This document shows positions 1-10,201 of a stretch of DNA of 64,000 nt, one piece after another. Position 1 is the stretch's first letter. The number at the start of each line of letters is the position of its first letter. Source of the stretch: Triplophysa rosa (taxonomy: Eukaryota > Chordata > Actinopteri > Cypriniformes > Nemacheilidae). The stretch is from the NCBI RefSeq assembly GCF_024868665.1, contig NC_079891.1:14963973-15027972 (forward strand), given 5' to 3'. The notes under the pieces were generated by a model. That model was not told the origin of the DNA. It worked only from the letters and a program-made list of their open reading frames with translations, and ran no database searches. A program made the position numbers and the translations under genes.

Positions 1-55
1 TGTAAATAACGCGCGCTCTGTGCAACCAAAACGGCGTTTTTTACGCCTTCATATG
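1..55 (+). repeat. Fragment of ACGCCGT-rich DNA transposon
   Basis: This stretch is a same-sense, slightly diverged copy of 6559-6612 (shared core TGCAACCAAAACGGC). It belongs to the element whose other arms lie at 822-1030 (inverted) and 6342-6880. The element probably begins upstream of the window. Confidence 0.6.
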
Positions 56-649
56 CAAACTAGTATGGAAAGCCTAACAGGAAGTTCACAATTTCGCTGC
101 TTTGTTGAAATCGCCCGTATAATATTTTAAAATCGCGATTTAACTTAACCCGCCAGGCGTTAAATAAGCGCCGCCGTTCCTGGGTTAAATAAGCGCGTTT
201 CCCCAACCTGATCGCCTAAATTCTAACGTCATACCTCGCCACTGCGTGTTCTTACTAATAACGCCTCCACGGTTCTCTACCCTTGTAATCCGACTTCATC
301 GACTGTTAATGTTTAACGTCACACGTCACTCAAAATGCAAACTTATTAGCTAATATACATAGCCCCTCCTCTTCTGGGTTTGCGAGCTCTACGGCAAGTC
401 GGAGGCTCGGAGCATCCAGTACAATTTCCAAGAGCGCTGTTCACTTAAGTTAACTGGGGGTCTGGCACGCGATGAAACCGTCTGACCGTAGTGTCACCTC
501 AAATCCATATCCAGCTTAACTTTGTGGAAAACAAAAATGGAAAGAAATGAAAGAAAAACCAGCTGAAAAGAAAAACATATAACTAATGCAGTATGTTCCA
601 GGAAGCAATGTGTAAATGCGGGTGCGTAAATGATGACAGAATTAGAAGC
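56..649. other. Unassigned intergenic sequence
   Basis: No convincing gene is seen. Short GCG/CGC-rich words (for example TAAATAAGCGC twice near 160-200) suggest this is interior sequence of the same DNA transposon as 1-55. The small open frames here are short and show no recognisable domain. Confidence 0.4.
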
Positions 650-654
650 AAGAC

Positions 655-820
655 GAGTCGTTGCTGTTAGTCTACAGGTTAGCTCGGTTTGCTCGCAGTC
701 GCATGTTGCGTCTTTATCTGGTTCGAGTCCCGCTCGGACCATTTGCAGATTTTTACATCGTTGGTCTTGTTATGTTTATCTGTGTCACAGGGATTTTTTT
801 TATATTTCAGCATTTATTTA
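655..820 (+). mobile_element. tRNA-derived SINE, copy 1
   Basis: A pol III B-box-like word, GGTTCGAGTCC, lies at 720-730, downstream of a tRNA-like head. The tail (about 748-815, TTGGTCTTGTT then GTTTATCTGT) recurs in the same order at 1324-1435. A shared B box plus a shared non-tRNA tail is the layout of a tRNA-derived SINE. It sits next to the arm at 822-1030, so it probably inserted into that transposon. The tRNA of origin is not identified. Confidence 0.5.
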
Positions 821-821
821 C

Positions 822-1030
822 GGCGTTTTGTGTGTTGTATAATGAGCCCCTCCCGCTGATTTCCGCAGCCAGTAAATTCGAACTGTTCTCACCCAATCAC
901 TGATGAACTGAGCCAGACCAGAGCAATTTACCACTGATCATTTTACAGGATTTTATTATGTGCGCAGTGTTACCTTTGCTAACATTAAACAAACCATTGC
1001 TTGCTTTCCGAAGAAACGACTTCTTCTCTT
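822..1030 (-). repeat. Inverted arm of ACGCCGT-rich transposon
   Basis: This is the reverse complement of 6345-6558 with few differences. The match runs from ACGGCGTTTTGTGTG on the left to the outer end AAGAAACGACTTCTTC near 1010-1025. Together with 1-55 it suggests an element with long inverted ends whose left end lies outside the window. Confidence 0.65.
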
Positions 1031-1261
1031 TGGAAATGTATAGTTACACAACGTGGTCAGCAATTGTATAAAGGCCAACCAATCCCATTGTAATGTATCC
1101 TGCGTATTACATATAGCGCGTATGGCCTACGTGAAAAGCAAAAAAGCAATCCGTTGAAATATTGTATTAGCTAATTTCCAACACCAGAAATCACTCCTGG
1201 TATAAGCGAGGTCAGCCAGAGTAAAAAGTACACTGAATTCCCTTTAAGCAAAGGCTGACTA

Positions 1262-1435
1262 CTTTGAGTTGTGGTCTGCTGGTTAGCGTGATTGACTCAC
1301 AATCTCTGACAGCATCAAACGCCGGTTCGAGACCCGCTTGATCCTTTAGTAAATTTTTACGTAGTTGGTCTTGTTCTGTTTATCTGTTTCGCTTGGTCGT
1401 TTTTATATTTATATTTCAGTACTTAATGCGTGGTC
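1262..1435 (+). mobile_element. tRNA-derived SINE, copy 2
   Basis: The tRNA-like head contains GGTCTGCTGGTTAGCG (A-box-like, about 1272-1287) and the B box GGTTCGAGACC at 1324-1334. It is followed by the same tail as copy 1 (TTGGTCTTGTTCTG, GTTTATCTGT, TTTATATTTCAG). Divergence in the head and conservation in the tail fit two independent copies of one SINE family. Confidence 0.5.
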
Positions 1436-1564
1436 AGTATGAAAAGAAAGTCTGGAATGAGAGACCTTTTTATAAACCGTATCTGCACTTGATTTTTGCT
1501 GCTGAACTCACACATCAGTGGACTTTCGTGCTATAAACAGGACGAACGAACAGTAATAGATTTT

Positions 1565-1609
1565 ACATTTACGCATTTAACAGACACTTTTATCCAAAGC
1601 GACTTACAG
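1565..1609 (-). repeat. L2/V-SINE-type 3' tail segment
   Basis: Read on the minus strand this is the teleost-wide tail with core CTTTGGATAAAAGTGTCTG, preceded by TGTAAGTCG. It is typical of L2 LINEs and of SINEs that share their 3' end. A second, plus-strand copy is at 28600-28655, at the end of the L2 element there. Confidence 0.6.
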
Positions 1610-2661
1610 GGGCCTTTTAGTCTATGCATGTCTCTTATCAGTAGCCCATGTGATTTTCGTTTCCATATTACAAAAATTGATTGACTATAAGGAGACGCAA
1701 TAATGTTGTAATTTAACAAGCATGAACTTATTAACTAAAATATAACACAGCCCAAGTCAATGCCAAACGCCTTGCCATTTACCTCCGTGAAGAGACTGAC
1801 GCTATCGTGCGTGGAACTGCAAAGAAACTTACAATGAAATGGAAAAAAATATTATTCAGCACATAGAAATAAGTGCGGGATTCAGGCCCGGCAACCCACT
1901 CATGCAGCCTAGCCTGGTGAGAACATGGCAAAATGAGTCGGGATGCGGGCATATGCTACTTACAAGCTACAGGAAAAAAAACAATTTTAAAAAGTTGGTT
2001 TGCACAAAGATGGTGGTTATAAGCCTACTGATCCCATTGCTCCGAATAGTAGGCCTAATTAAACGTAATTACATACAGTGTAAAAAAATCCCGTTAAAAC
2101 AGATGAAGTACTGGCAGAAAATTACCAGTACATTTTCTTTTATTTTACGGACATTTCCGTTAATGCTAAAATGTAATGTAATTCAGTGCAAAATGTAAAA
2201 TGGAGAACATGCATACTCGAGTGAGTCGTGGTCATTATTTATCTTTGTTTCATATGCTTTGTCGAGTAAAATCAATCATATCTAAATTCTTGGGTGAACG
2301 TCCGTTTTCAGTCTGTTGAGGCCGGCTGCGGAGAAACACGCTCCTCCACGGCATGGGGCAGATAAATAATACAGTTTAAGGTTGCTAAGCAATCAAGCTT
2401 ATTATTTTTTTAATTTTTGTAATGATTATTTTGATTAAAGTAATGTCCAACCTTTAATCTGCATTTAGACGTATGACGCCGCATTCTCTCATATAATTTA
2501 ACTTATATGGGATGATATCTCAGTTTCAGTTTGGGTGGAGTTTCTGACTTGTGCAAAACTGCATTATAAGTAAATACTGTTTTCTGTTACGAATAAATTA
2601 CTCTTCTAACTCTTGTTCTCTTACCTATTTATGTTACCTTTATTATAGGTAATAAATTAAT

Positions 2662-3507
2662 NNNNNNNNNNNNNNNNNNNNNNNNNNNNNNNNNNNNNNN
2701 NNNNNNNNNNNNNNNNNNNNNNNNNNNNNNNNNNNNNNNNNNNNNNNNNNNNNNNNNNNNNNNNNNNNNNNNNNNNNNNNNNNNNNNNNNNNNNNNNNNN
2801 NNNNNNNNNNNNNNNNNNNNNNNNNNNNNNNNNNNNNNNNNNNNNNNNNNNNNNNNNNNNNNNNNNNNNNNNNNNNNNNNNNNNNNNNNNNNNNNNNNNN
2901 NNNNNNNNNNNNNNNNNNNNNNNNNNNNNNNNNNNNNNNNNNNNNNNNNNNNNNNNNNNNNNNNNNNNNNNNNNNNNNNNNNNNNNNNNNNNNNNNNNNN
3001 NNNNNNNNNNNNNNNNNNNNNNNNNNNNNNNNNNNNNNNNNNNNNNNNNNNNNNNNNNNNNNNNNNNNNNNNNNNNNNNNNNNNNNNNNNNNNNNNNNNN
3101 NNNNNNNNNNNNNNNNNNNNNNNNNNNNNNNNNNNNNNNNNNNNNNNNNNNNNNNNNNNNNNNNNNNNNNNNNNNNNNNNNNNNNNNNNNNNNNNNNNNN
3201 NNNNNNNNNNNNNNNNNNNNNNNNNNNNNNNNNNNNNNNNNNNNNNNNNNNNNNNNNNNNNNNNNNNNNNNNNNNNNNNNNNNNNNNNNNNNNNNNNNNN
3301 NNNNNNNNNNNNNNNNNNNNNNNNNNNNNNNNNNNNNNNNNNNNNNNNNNNNNNNNNNNNNNNNNNNNNNNNNNNNNNNNNNNNNNNNNNNNNNNNNNNN
3401 NNNNNNNNNNNNNNNNNNNNNNNNNNNNNNNNNNNNNNNNNNNNNNNNNNNNNNNNNNNNNNNNNNNNNNNNNNNNNNNNNNNNNNNNNNNNNNNNNNNN
3501 NNNNNNN
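2662..3507. other. Assembly gap (846 Ns)
   Basis: This is a run of N. Any open frame drawn across it is meaningless. Confidence 0.99.
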
Positions 3508-3737
3508 TGTGTTTTAGTTTTTTTTTAAGTGGTTGTGTTGTGGTGGTACATTTTACAATTATTACCATGCTTTAGTAACAATATACAGTATACACTAAAA
3601 TATGCAATATGCAGGTGCACTACAGCTCCCCCTAGTGTCTTCTATAGAGATGTGCAATAATTGCGATGATCTGAAACCATCGCGATGAGGTCAAACAATC
3701 GCGATGAGACGATTATTTAATAATCGTGACAGCCCTA
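3508..3737 (-). mobile_element. hAT MITE, truncated by the gap
   Basis: It matches the reverse complement of 17155-17385, the left part of the complete hAT MITE at 17155-17868. Its outer end at 3720-3737 reads ATAATCGTGACAGCCCTA, identical to the terminal repeat of that element. The other end is lost in the N run. Confidence 0.75.
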
Positions 3738-4239
3738 TTCTTAACATCTTTGAATAACCCTTAACATCAATCAAGTCCCGCACTTTATTTTCTCTAGTAC
3801 AGTATGTTAATTCCTTTAATGCAATAGTCAGACTAGCTCTGCTTGATATGCAGCTTTTGCAGTAATAATGAATGCACTTTATTTAGCCTACAATAAAGTT
3901 GTGCGCGTTAACATGTATGACATGCTTTGTAGTTATGTTTTTTAAAAGTCTATTCTTTTTTTAAATGCGTCATGCAGAATCGTTCTCATCAGCAGGTGCA
4001 TCATAAACATCGCCTACACTAAAAAAATCTGTAAAAACAGGGCACAATATACTGTATTAATATGAAGAAATTTTCTGTATTCATTTTTTACAGTTGTTTC
4101 ACTTGTATTTTACATTTTGCACTGAATTAAATTACATTTTAGCATTAACGGAAATGTCTGTAAAATAAAGGAAAATGTACTGGTAATTTTCTGCCAGTAC
4201 TTTATCTGTTTTAACGGGATTTTTTTACAGTGTATGTAC

Positions 4240-4980
4240 AGTGGCAAGAAAAAGTATGTGAACCATTTGGAATTTCATGGTTTTCTGAATAAATTTGTCA
4301 TAAAATGTGATCTGATCTTCATCTAAGTCAAGGGTATTGACAAACATAATGTGTCTAAAATAATAACACAACATTTTTTTGAACTTTCATGTCTTTATTG
4401 AGAACAACCAAAAAACCTTGTAGTGCTTGTGGAAAAAGTATGTGAACCCTTGAGTTAATGACCTCAAAAAAGCTAATAGGAGTCAGGTTTTAGCACATCT
4501 GGAGTCTCCTTAAGATAATAAGTTTGGAGGTGTGGACTACAGCTACTTTGACTGATAAAAACCCCTCAAACTTTTGGAGTTTGCTTTGCACAAGAACACG
4601 CTTATGTGAGCCATGCCTCGCCAAAAAGAGCTTGCAGAGGATCTACGATCAAGAATGGTTAATTTACATAAAGCTGGCAAGGGTTACAAAGTTATTTCAA
4701 AGACTTTAGAAATTCACTAGTCTACAGTTTGGCAAAACAATCTACAAATGGAGACACTGTGGGACTGTTGCTACTCTACCAAGAAGTGGGCGCCCAGTCA
4801 AAATGACACCAAGAGCACAACGAAGACTCATCAATGAGGTAAAGAAACAACCCCGAATGACAGCCAAAGATTTGAAGGCATCATTGGAACTTGCTAACAT
4901 CTCTGTTCATGAGTCTACAATACGTAAACCGCTGAACAAGCAGGGTATCCATGGCAGGACACCACGAAGGAAGCCACTGC
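4240..4980 (+). mobile_element. Tc1/mariner-like element, 5' part
   Basis: The element starts CAGTGGCAAGAAAAAGTATG after a TA dinucleotide, as in a common fish Tc1 terminal repeat. It runs into transposase coding sequence and is cut off at 4980 by an LTR. No right end of this element is seen in the window. Confidence 0.75.
4613..4980 (+). pseudogene. Tc1-like transposase, N-terminal fragment
   Basis: Translation from ATG 4613 starts MPRQKELAEDLRSR, a Tc1 transposase N-terminus with the paired-like helix-turn-helix DNA-binding domain (KGYKVISKTL recognisable). A frameshift near 4700-4800 moves the second half of the binding domain (RRLINEVKKQPRMTAKDL) to the frame starting at 4803. The DDE catalytic domain is absent because an LTR begins at 4981. 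The protein would normally bind the terminal repeats and cut and paste the element; this copy is dead. Confidence 0.8.
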
Positions 4981-5575
4981 TGTCACGAATTGCGGTGTGA
5001 AGAACCCAAATGCAGGCAGGCGGTGAAGGGGTTAACAAAACACTTTATTTAACAAATAACAAGACAAAACAAAAACCCACGATGGGGGAAAATCAACTAA
5101 GGATAAATACAAAATAAAAACTTCCCACGAGGGGGCAAAACATACATACAGGATCAAAATAAAACTAAAATCCACAGACAGGGCAAAGCAACAGGAACAC
5201 GGGCAAACTCAGACACTAAACAACCAGGTAAGCACATAAGTACACTTACACAGGACGCAGCAAAACACAATGACCACAACGTATGTACACGCACATAACA
5301 CAGTACAATCCACGAGCACAAGACAAAGAAACAAGAGGGTATTTAAAGGGAAGACAAAGGAGGGATAACGACACGGGGCAGGTGTGGGTAATCAAACACT
5401 TAGGGAAGGATAACGAGGAAACGAGAGGAATGGGGCCAATGACAAGACACTGGAGAGAACGTATATTATTGTCAAAAGGACAATAATATGTTTCTCTCCA
5501 CACATAACCAAAAGCTTTGCCATGGCTCTGCTACAGGACCAAGAAAAACATGACTAAGGAAGCAGAGCCATGACA
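4981..5575 (-). mobile_element. LTR (copy A of a three-copy family)
   Basis: The segment starts TGTCA and ends TGACA and carries the same 3' block as the LTRs at 15950-16479 and 40764-41305 (AACCCCTTCACTGC-like, read on the minus strand). Immediately to its right (5576-5590) is a polypurine tract on the minus strand, so this is the 3' LTR of a minus-strand element whose interior continues to about 6340. It interrupts the Tc1 transposase at 4980. No matching target duplication is visible on the far side, so the rest of the element is truncated. A 12-bp stem lies at 5521-5532/5561-5572. Confidence 0.75.
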
Positions 5576-5590
5576 GAATCCCCCCCTTTA
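5576..5590 (-). other. Polypurine tract
   Basis: On the minus strand it reads TAAAGGGGGGGATTC directly before the LTR start TGTCA. This is the expected plus-strand primer position in an LTR retrotransposon. Confidence 0.65.
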
Positions 5591-5608
5591 ATGAGCACCT
5601 CCAGGTGC

Positions 5609-6337
5609 TCACCAAGGGGTAGACGGACGAGACAGGGCAGACTGAGACAGTGACATGACAAGACAAAACATGGAAAACAAAATCAGTGGCAGACAAGACA
5701 AGACAACAACAGGACTAGGGTGAGCCAACAAAAACAACAAACATGGGAGGGGGGGTGGTGCCAAACAAGGACCCATAGGGGGCAGTCCAAAAGGGAGGTG
5801 GGGAGAAGTCCCCGTCCCCGGCTGCGCTCGAGGGCGCGGAGTCCTGGGGGACTTAGGGGGAGTCCTGGGGGGGACAGTCTTTGGCCCTGGCAGTTTCCCA
5901 GGGGCCGGCTGGACAGGGCTTGACGCCGGCTGGAAGGCCGGCTGGACATGGCTTGACGCCGGCTGGAAGGCCGGCTGGACATGGCTTGACGCCGGCTGGA
6001 AGGCCGGCTGGACATGGCTTGACGCCGGCTGGAAGGCCGGCTGGACATGGCTTGACGCCGGCTGGAAGGCCGGCTGGACATGGCTTGACGCCGGCTGGAA
6101 GGCCGGCTGGACATGGCTTGACGCCGGCTGGAAGGCCGGCTGGATCACCGGACTGGACGCCGGCTGGATCACCGGACTGGACGCCGGCTGGATCACCGGA
6201 CTGGACACAAGACTGGACACAGGACTGGACACATGACTAGACACATGACTAGACACAGGACTGGACACAAGACTAGACACAAGACTGGACACAGGACTGG
6301 ACACAAGACTGGACGCCGGCTGGATTGCCGGCTGCAC
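5609..6337 (-). CDS. Repeat-rich open frame in LTR element interior
   Basis: This is a 242-codon open frame next to the polypurine tract. The N-terminal two thirds consist of repeats of the type SSLVSSPVSS, then QPASSPVI, then QPAFQPASSHV, all encoded by the minisatellite. The C-terminal part is proline/arginine-rich, then hydrophobic. No known domain is recognised. The repeat periods (12, 24 and 33 bp) are all multiples of three, so the frame survives expansion. It may be a retroelement extra ORF or simply an open frame through a minisatellite. Confidence 0.35.
   Translation of the reverse strand: MQPAIQPASSLVSSPVSSLVSSLVSSPVSSHVSSHVSSPVSSLVSSPVIQPASSPVIQPASSPVIQPAFQPASSHVQPAFQPASSHVQPAFQPASSHVQPAFQPASSHVQPAFQPASSHVQPAFQPASSHVQPAFQPASSPVQPAPGKLPGPKTVPPRTPPKSPRTPRPRAQPGTGTSPHLPFGLPPMGPCLAPPPLPCLLFLLAHPSPVVVLSCLPLILFSMFCLVMSLSQSALSRPSTPW
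5907..6320. repeat. Hierarchical minisatellite (33, 24 and 12 bp units)
   Basis: Seven 33-bp units (5907-6137; first 20 bases GGCTGGACATGGCTTGACGC) are followed by three 24-bp units built on GGCTGGATCACCGGACTGGA (6138-6209). Then come about nine 12-bp units of the form GACTGGACACAN (6210-6312). All share the core GGCTGGA or GACTGGA, so they look like successive expansions of one seed. Confidence 0.9.
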
Positions 6338-6341
6338 CGGA

Positions 6342-6880
6342 CTGGACGCTCAAAGAGAAGAAGTCGCTTCTTCAGAAAGCAAGCAATGGTTTGTTTAATG
6401 TTAGCAAAGGTAACACTGCGCACATAACAAAATCCTGTAAAATGATCAGTGGTAAATTGCTCTGGTCTGGCTCAGTTCATCAGTGATTGGGTGAGAACAG
6501 TTCGAATTTACTGGCTGCGGAAATCAGCGGGAGGGGCTCATTATACAACACACAAAACGCCGTAAATAACACGCGCTCTATGCAACCAAAACGGCATTTT
6601 TACGCCGTCATATGGCAAGACAGCGGCGCAAAAGGCGGCGCTTTTCAAGCACCTTAGAACGCCGTTAAATACGCCGTTATGGACGACTTTTTGCGCGTTT
6701 TTTTACGGCGTTTGGATTCGCAACGCCGTATTTTGCGGCGCAAATACTGTTTAAAACGCCGTCAAAAACGGCGTTCGGATATAAACGCGTTTAATATATG
6801 GCGTAATTCTGACACCATCGGCTTTCCATACTTCTCTCCTGTGAGACGCGGTGAACAGGACGATGACGGATGATAAGTTT
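6342..6880 (+). mobile_element. ACGCCGT-rich DNA transposon, left end
   Basis: 6345-6558 is the inverted partner of 822-1030 and 6559-6612 repeats 1-55. The part 6556-6790 is packed with the word ACGCCGT and its complement ACGGCGT (about ten copies). These look like subterminal transposase-binding repeats of a DNA transposon. No transposase is found. The outer end near 6350 contains the palindrome GAAGAAGTCGCTTCTTC. Confidence 0.6.
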
Positions 6881-7479
6881 TAGACGGATGAAATGTTTCA
6901 TTTCTGACATTTTGCTAGCACAAATAGGACCACCATTTCAAAAGTACAGAGGCAAGGGCGGAGAATAGCGCGTCGGACAACAGCGCCTGTGTAGGTTAAT
7001 GTTGTTTCACTCACTGAAGTTTCCTTTTTTGTTATGCAGTTCCAAAATACAACAAATGAACATGTTTGGATGTAGAAAAGCCTGCTTGGGCATCTTACAA
7101 TGCACCGATGTTGTTGTTGTGCAGTTTAACATATAACATCAGCATGTTTAAATGTAGGAAAAAACTTTGTGTGTCTTATGTGGCAAAAATGTAAAAAAAA
7201 AAAAACATACACGGCCCTAAGATTGAATCACGGATTTCAGGCATTAAACAGATTTTGCTGTATAACGCGGAATGGCACAGAATCTTTCAAATGTATTATG
7301 TAAGATTCTATTATTTCTAAAAAAAAATCCCTGGATGGTTCAACGTACTGTATCTACTGCAGGCTTTTAATATAGTTTATAAGTGAATACTGTAGTATAC
7401 TGAAGTATTTTTTTCATGTGGGCAAATATATTACTATTGTATAATGAAGGACGGAAAATGCAGAAAAATTAAAACAGAA
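6881..7479. other. Unassigned AT-rich sequence
   Basis: No gene or clear repeat structure is recognised, apart from a short A run at 7193-7204. Confidence 0.4.
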
Positions 7480-7622
7480 AAAACGGAATTTGGGAAAAAA
7501 TCAAACGGATTTCTTATTGTTGTTGTGTCATCCCTCATATTGCAAGTCATATCTCTCCGGCCCCTCATTTGTGATGCTTTTCGTGAACTGGCCCCCATTG
7601 ACAAACTAATTGAATAGCCCTG
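7480..7622. repeat. hAT-like element end
   Basis: It ends AACTAATTGAATAGCCCTG at 7604-7622. Read on the other strand this starts CAGGGCTATTCAATTAG and continues into GGGGGCCAGTTCACG, the style of a teleost hAT terminus. The partner end is not located. Confidence 0.4.
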
Positions 7623-7639
7623 CTATATTATGAGTCATA

Positions 7640-8098
7640 TTAACAAAAACAATGCATCACATCTTTCTGAACTTTTATTTCAGGAGCATACACATACACA
7701 GTGTATATTTTAAAGTACCTTGAACCATGAAACTCAGTGTATGGTAGAGTTTGCATACCGTTTTAGTCATGTCTAGCGCTGCTTTTCCCGGTAAAGTGTA
7801 AAATCCAAAGTGTTTACACACTTGGGATTTGAAACGTGAAGGTCCCGAAATAACTTTCGAGCCTTGATCCGCTGACTCGGCCATGATTTTTGCGTCCTCG
7901 CCATCTTAAAACGGATACGACATCGTCTAACACAGATACAAACATATGCTTTACGCCCTCTGTTGGAATAAAAGTGGTAACTCCACCACCTCTTAGTAGA
8001 AGTAAAATAAAAAAATAATCGATTCTGAGATAAACCAATCGATTTTTAAATCGTTTTAAAAAGAATTGCGGTGAATCGATTTTTCCCAACACCCCTAA
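7640..8098. repeat. hAT-like MITE fragment
   Basis: The right end at 8030-8098 (AATCGATTTTTCCCAACACCCCTA) reads TAGGGGTGTTGGGAAAAATCG on the other strand, with AATCGATT words repeated inside (8020, 8038, 8076). This is typical of teleost hAT-derived non-autonomous elements. The left boundary is uncertain and no coding sequence is convincing. Confidence 0.45.
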
Positions 8099-8550
8099 TA
8101 AACGTGTAGTCAGTGTAAATAGATTTAATTAAAAACGAAATGTGTTAAATTGAAATAGATGACGGACGGATTTCTAGATATTATAAACGTGACAGGTACT
8201 GTAAGATTTAAGCATGTCTTTGCTCTTCACTTTCTATTACACGCACATGTACTGTGGCTCTTTCACGTCTTTTTCAAATGCGTTACTGTATTATGAGCAA
8301 GCAGCGCGTCACTACATCCCTCCAGCGGAGGAAGTTTCATTGATTTTAATTACGTGCAATAGTTTTATAGTGGATAAGGCAAAAGCATTGCTGCGTGTGT
8401 TGAATTAGCGCCTACACGACACTAACTTTAAATGTTGCCTTAAACGCAACCGTTTACGTGATTGATACGAGAATCCACTTTCATGTATACTGCGCTCACG
8501 GATGCAGAGAGAAGGTAGTTCTTTTAGAAGCATAGCATAAGTATAGCATA
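8099..8550. other. Unassigned sequence upstream of the U2-LINE junction
   Basis: No gene is recognised. CTCACGGATGCAGAG at 8495-8509 sits about 60 bp before the U2 start and could be compared with a snRNA proximal sequence element, but the match is weak. Confidence 0.35.
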
Positions 8551-8560
8551 GGTTTTTTTT

Positions 8561-8592
8561 CGCTTCTCGGCCTTTTGGCTAAGATCACGTGT
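8561..8592 (+). ncRNA. U2 snRNA 5' fragment
   Basis: The 32 bases match vertebrate U2 snRNA nucleotides 3-34 with one mismatch (C for A at 8588), including the hallmark CTTCTCGGCCTTTTGGCTAA. The branch-point-recognition region and everything after it are missing because LINE sequence follows. It is therefore a fragment and not a functional snRNA. Confidence 0.85.
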
Positions 8593-8852
8593 CTGGTCGG
8601 AGGGTTGTGTTGCGATCGCCTCTTGGAGGTCCGACGGCTCGTATTTAATTAATAATACGTGCTTTAACCTTCAGGAGGTATACTGCGAAGGCGTCTCAGC
8701 TTAAGCGGCTTTTAAACGAGGACATCTTCTCAACTGCATCAAGGATCATCACAACAGTAAGTGTTTTTTATTTTATTTAATCTATCCTTTTTTAGTATAA
8801 AATTAGTGCTTTTATCTGTAGCCTTTTTTAGATTGCGGCAGGTGCCTCCATC

Positions 8853-10117
8853 ATGTCGGCTACTCGTGCCGGCGTGCGGAGGCACCACAGTGTACGCTTT
8901 AATTTTAACGAGGTAAATGGGAAAATTATAGAAATGTCAAGGTTGGATTTTTCAAGAAAACTCATTCAAAAAACACTGGGTTTTCTCCCAGAAGAGTTAA
9001 ACTGTATTTTGTCCCTTCCTTTTAAAAAAGGTTTCGATGTGAGTTTTAAAAATGCAACTAAACTAAACGTTTTCTGGCAACGGTTTGAACAAGTAAAAAC
9101 CCACTTCTCCATGTTCAAAGTGGATAAATTGACTGACAATGCACAGAAAGTAGTCATTGTTAGAATGTTTAATGAGACTGTGAGAGGAGAAGACATATGT
9201 GTATGGATGGGAAGATATTGCACTGTTAAAGGCCAGGCTATGAAGGTGGTGGATGAAGATGGCATTTGGAATTGTGCTTGGAGGGTTCCCATAAAACAAT
9301 GGGACGACCCCCAAGGTTTCCAAGGCCTGAAACATCTGCCATCAATGGAAGTTCTGGGAGAAAACAGGGGCTACATACACTATCAGGGAATGCCCAAGCT
9401 CTGCCGCAGGTGTGGTGAATTTGGGCACCTGGTAGAAGCATGCCAGAAAACCTTTTGTAAGAAATGTAGAGAAATTGGCCACTATTTTGAAGAGTGCACC
9501 AATGGCAGAAAGTGCAACCTCTGTGGAGACACCAATCATCTCTACAGAGAGTGCCCAAAGTCGTTTGCCAACAATTAAAATCAAACATAGTGGCCAATAC
9601 AGCGAGAGAAACTGTTAATGAGGGGGCGGAGCAACAAAATTTAAATCTCCCGCCAAAACCAGCGAACAGAGAACAAAGAAAAAACGAGTCTGAGCCTGGT
9701 TCAGGTAATTAAGAAATGAATCAAGATATAGAAGAAGAGGAATGCGAAATAGAAGAAAATGATATAGAACAAGAAACGCAAATAGGTCAACAGGAAAAGG
9801 AAGGAGAAGAGTCTAGCGATAAACTTCCCAGTGCTCAGGTAAAAAGGAAAAGGGTAAATCAATCCCCGTTATCCAGGGAGATAGAAAAAAGAGATAGGGT
9901 GGAACCAGTATCAGAATCCTCCTCATCTGGAGACCTGAACAGGATTTTCCCCACTAATTCTCCAAACGAAACTTCCTTTTTATCAATTGAGCTTAAAGCA
10001 TCCACCCCGAGAACTGCTCGAAGAAGCAAGGGAGGAGAACAAGTTGTAGCCCTTGACTCCCCTCCAATGGAAATCAAGGAAGAACTTGTCTCACAAGATA
10101 TAGATAATGGGGAGTAG
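8853..10117 (+). pseudogene. LINE ORF1, nucleic-acid-binding protein, frameshifted
   Basis: The first open part (8853-9578, 241 codons) begins [16 protein letters not shown]. It has an alpha/beta RNA-binding-like region at residues 20-175 and three CCHC zinc knuckles: C184/C187/H192/C197, C202/C205/H210/C215 and C221/C224/H229/C234. The frame breaks near 9570 and continues in another frame to a stop at 9712, then to an acidic, Glu/Lys-rich tail (9716-10117). In LINEs this protein coats the RNA and acts as a chaperone in the ribonucleoprotein. The start follows directly after a 5' UTR of about 260 bp. Confidence 0.8.
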
Positions 10118-10201
10118 ATCGGTCATACAATGTTGTTAAGTATTCGCAAACCCCGTTTTAACAGTTTTTATGCCTTTTAAAGTAACATTTCTTCCTTTTT
10201 T

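Larger units (their letters stand above)
2075..4234. mobile_element. DNA transposon with ~125-bp terminal inverted repeats
   Basis: The left arm (2075-2201) and right arm (4107-4234) are inverted copies with only a few mismatches. The ends read ACAGTGTAAAAAAATCCCG and, on the other strand, ACACTGTAAAAAAATCCCG. The interior includes a hAT fragment (3508-3737) and the N gap, so coding capacity cannot be judged. Superfamily is not assigned. Flanking TA dinucleotides are present but not decisive. Confidence 0.65.

Noticed and set aside
494..742. Minus-strand open frame of 82 codons
   Set aside because: It overlaps the SINE head on the opposite strand and shows no domain or codon signal.
2203..2300. 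Gene between the TIR arms
   Set aside because: Only short frames exist between 2201 and 4107 and most of the interior is unknown or hAT-derived.
2657..3568. Long minus-strand open frame of 303 codons
   Set aside because: It is almost entirely N; the real sequence at each side encodes only a few residues.
5907..6320. CRISPR-like array
   Set aside because: Units are contiguous with no unique spacers, and the sequence is clearly from a vertebrate; it is a minisatellite.
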